Part shown: one piece after another, positions 5,650 through 6,004 of the stretch
How the letters are laid out: every line of letters starts with the position of its first letter
Numbering within the stretch: position 1 is the first letter of the stretch
Source of the DNA: Paracoccaceae bacterium
Lineage (GTDB): Bacteria; Pseudomonadota; Alphaproteobacteria; Rhodobacterales; Rhodobacteraceae
Assembly (NCBI GenBank): GCA_002400675.1
Contig: NVQY01000044.1
Location: 8,299-14,302 of the forward strand
Direction of reading: 5' to 3'
Length of the DNA: 6,004 nt
Notes under the pieces: model-generated
Database searches by the model: none
What the model saw: only the letters and a program-made list of their open reading frames with translations
Told to the model about the DNA's origin: nothing
Translations under genes and position numbers: made by a program

Positions 5650-6004
5650 TTAGCTGTCATTTTTTTGTTCTGCCCACGTTTCGATGAGAAACGTTGCCAT
5701 TGAACCAGAAAGGTTGACAGCCAGTGCCGCATGTCGAGGTGCCGGTTTGACACCCCTAGGTCCGAGTGCATGGGCATCGCCAATTTTGTTGCGAAGGCTT
5801 CCAAGGCTTTCGACGATTGTATGGCATCCACCAAGGATCCGCTTGAAGATTTCTTCGGTATGCTGTGAAGGCGCAAGATTTAACACCTTGGAAGTTTCGC
5901 CATACAGCCGCGGCAGATCCCATTTTTCAATACTTTGATCTGTGTGGTTCTCCAGTATGTGTTTACAAACTTCTTCAAGCAGAGTCCTCGCAGAAGTGAT
6001 TGCA
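5650..6004 (-). CDS. Abortive infection family protein (Abi_C-type domain), C-terminal part, N-terminus outside window
   Basis: An open frame enters from the right edge and runs 117 residues to a TAA at 5652-5650. I recognise the C-terminal domain of abortive-infection family proteins: it begins A-I-T-S-A-R-T-L-L-E-E-V-C-K-H, has L41-N-L-A-P-S-Q-H-T-E50, then I56-L-G-G-C with S69-L-R-N-K-I-G-D-A-H78, and ends R90-H-A with A95-V-N-L and T104-F-L-I-E-T109. The R71-N72-x5-H78 signature resembles the Rx4-6H active site of HEPN ribonucleases, usually with a polar residue after the Arg. Members are linked to phage defence by RNA cleavage or dormancy; that role here is inferred. The missing N-terminal part cannot be judged. 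A GTG at 5886 is not the start, since homology continues upstream of it. Codon use and GC (about 45%) differ from the left neighbours, suggesting transfer. A 78-codon frame at 5640-5876 on the same strand is a shadow. Confidence 0.85.
   Translation of the reverse strand, partial: AITSARTLLEEVCKHILENHTDQSIEKWDLPRLYGETSKVLNLAPSQHTEEIFKRILGGCHTIVESLGSLRNKIGDAHALGPRGVKPAPRHAALAVNLSGSMATFLIETWAEQKNDS

Noticed and set aside
5640..5876. 78-codon minus-strand frame overlapping the abortive-infection gene
   Set aside because: The other minus-strand frame here matches a known domain and continues open to the window edge; this one shows no family resemblance.

Overview
The window looks like a stretch of chromosome from a high-GC alphaproteobacterium, most likely Rhodobacterales (Roseobacter group). 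This is inferred from GC-rich codon use (for example 41 of 60 bases GC at 4261-4320), protein sequences resembling roseobacter homologues as I remember them, and the compact layout. No rRNA, tRNA, CRISPR array or insertion sequence was seen.

Left block (1-1209): a zinc-type cation diffusion facilitator exporter on the minus strand, cut by the left edge, is divergent from a ZntR-like MerR regulator. The 73-base gap between them holds a 19-bp dyad of MerR type, placed between promoter-like elements. This is a metal-sensing and efflux pair.

Central block (1231-4625): a TetR repressor on the minus strand is divergent from a two-gene operon for a molybdenum hydroxylase of the isoquinoline 1-oxidoreductase type. 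The operon encodes a small subunit with two [2Fe-2S] clusters and a large molybdopterin subunit with a twin-arginine signal. The tetR-operon gap carries back-to-back TTGACA -35 boxes and two copies of a TGACA-N14-TGTCA dyad whose centres lie 42 bp apart, a good candidate for repressor control of both directions. No FAD subunit, cytochrome c or Mo-cofactor maturation gene lies in the window.

Right block (4666-6004): a class I glutamine-amidotransferase-like hydrolase of the PuuD / peptidase C26 family runs convergently toward the oxidoreductase operon. After a 204-base gap the base composition falls to about 37-45% GC. There lies the C-terminal part of an abortive-infection family protein (minus strand, entering from the right edge), which is not visible if only ORFs with an in-window start are considered. 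It has an R-N-x5-H signature like that of HEPN ribonucleases. This is the most interesting item, as it may mark the edge of an acquired defence segment.
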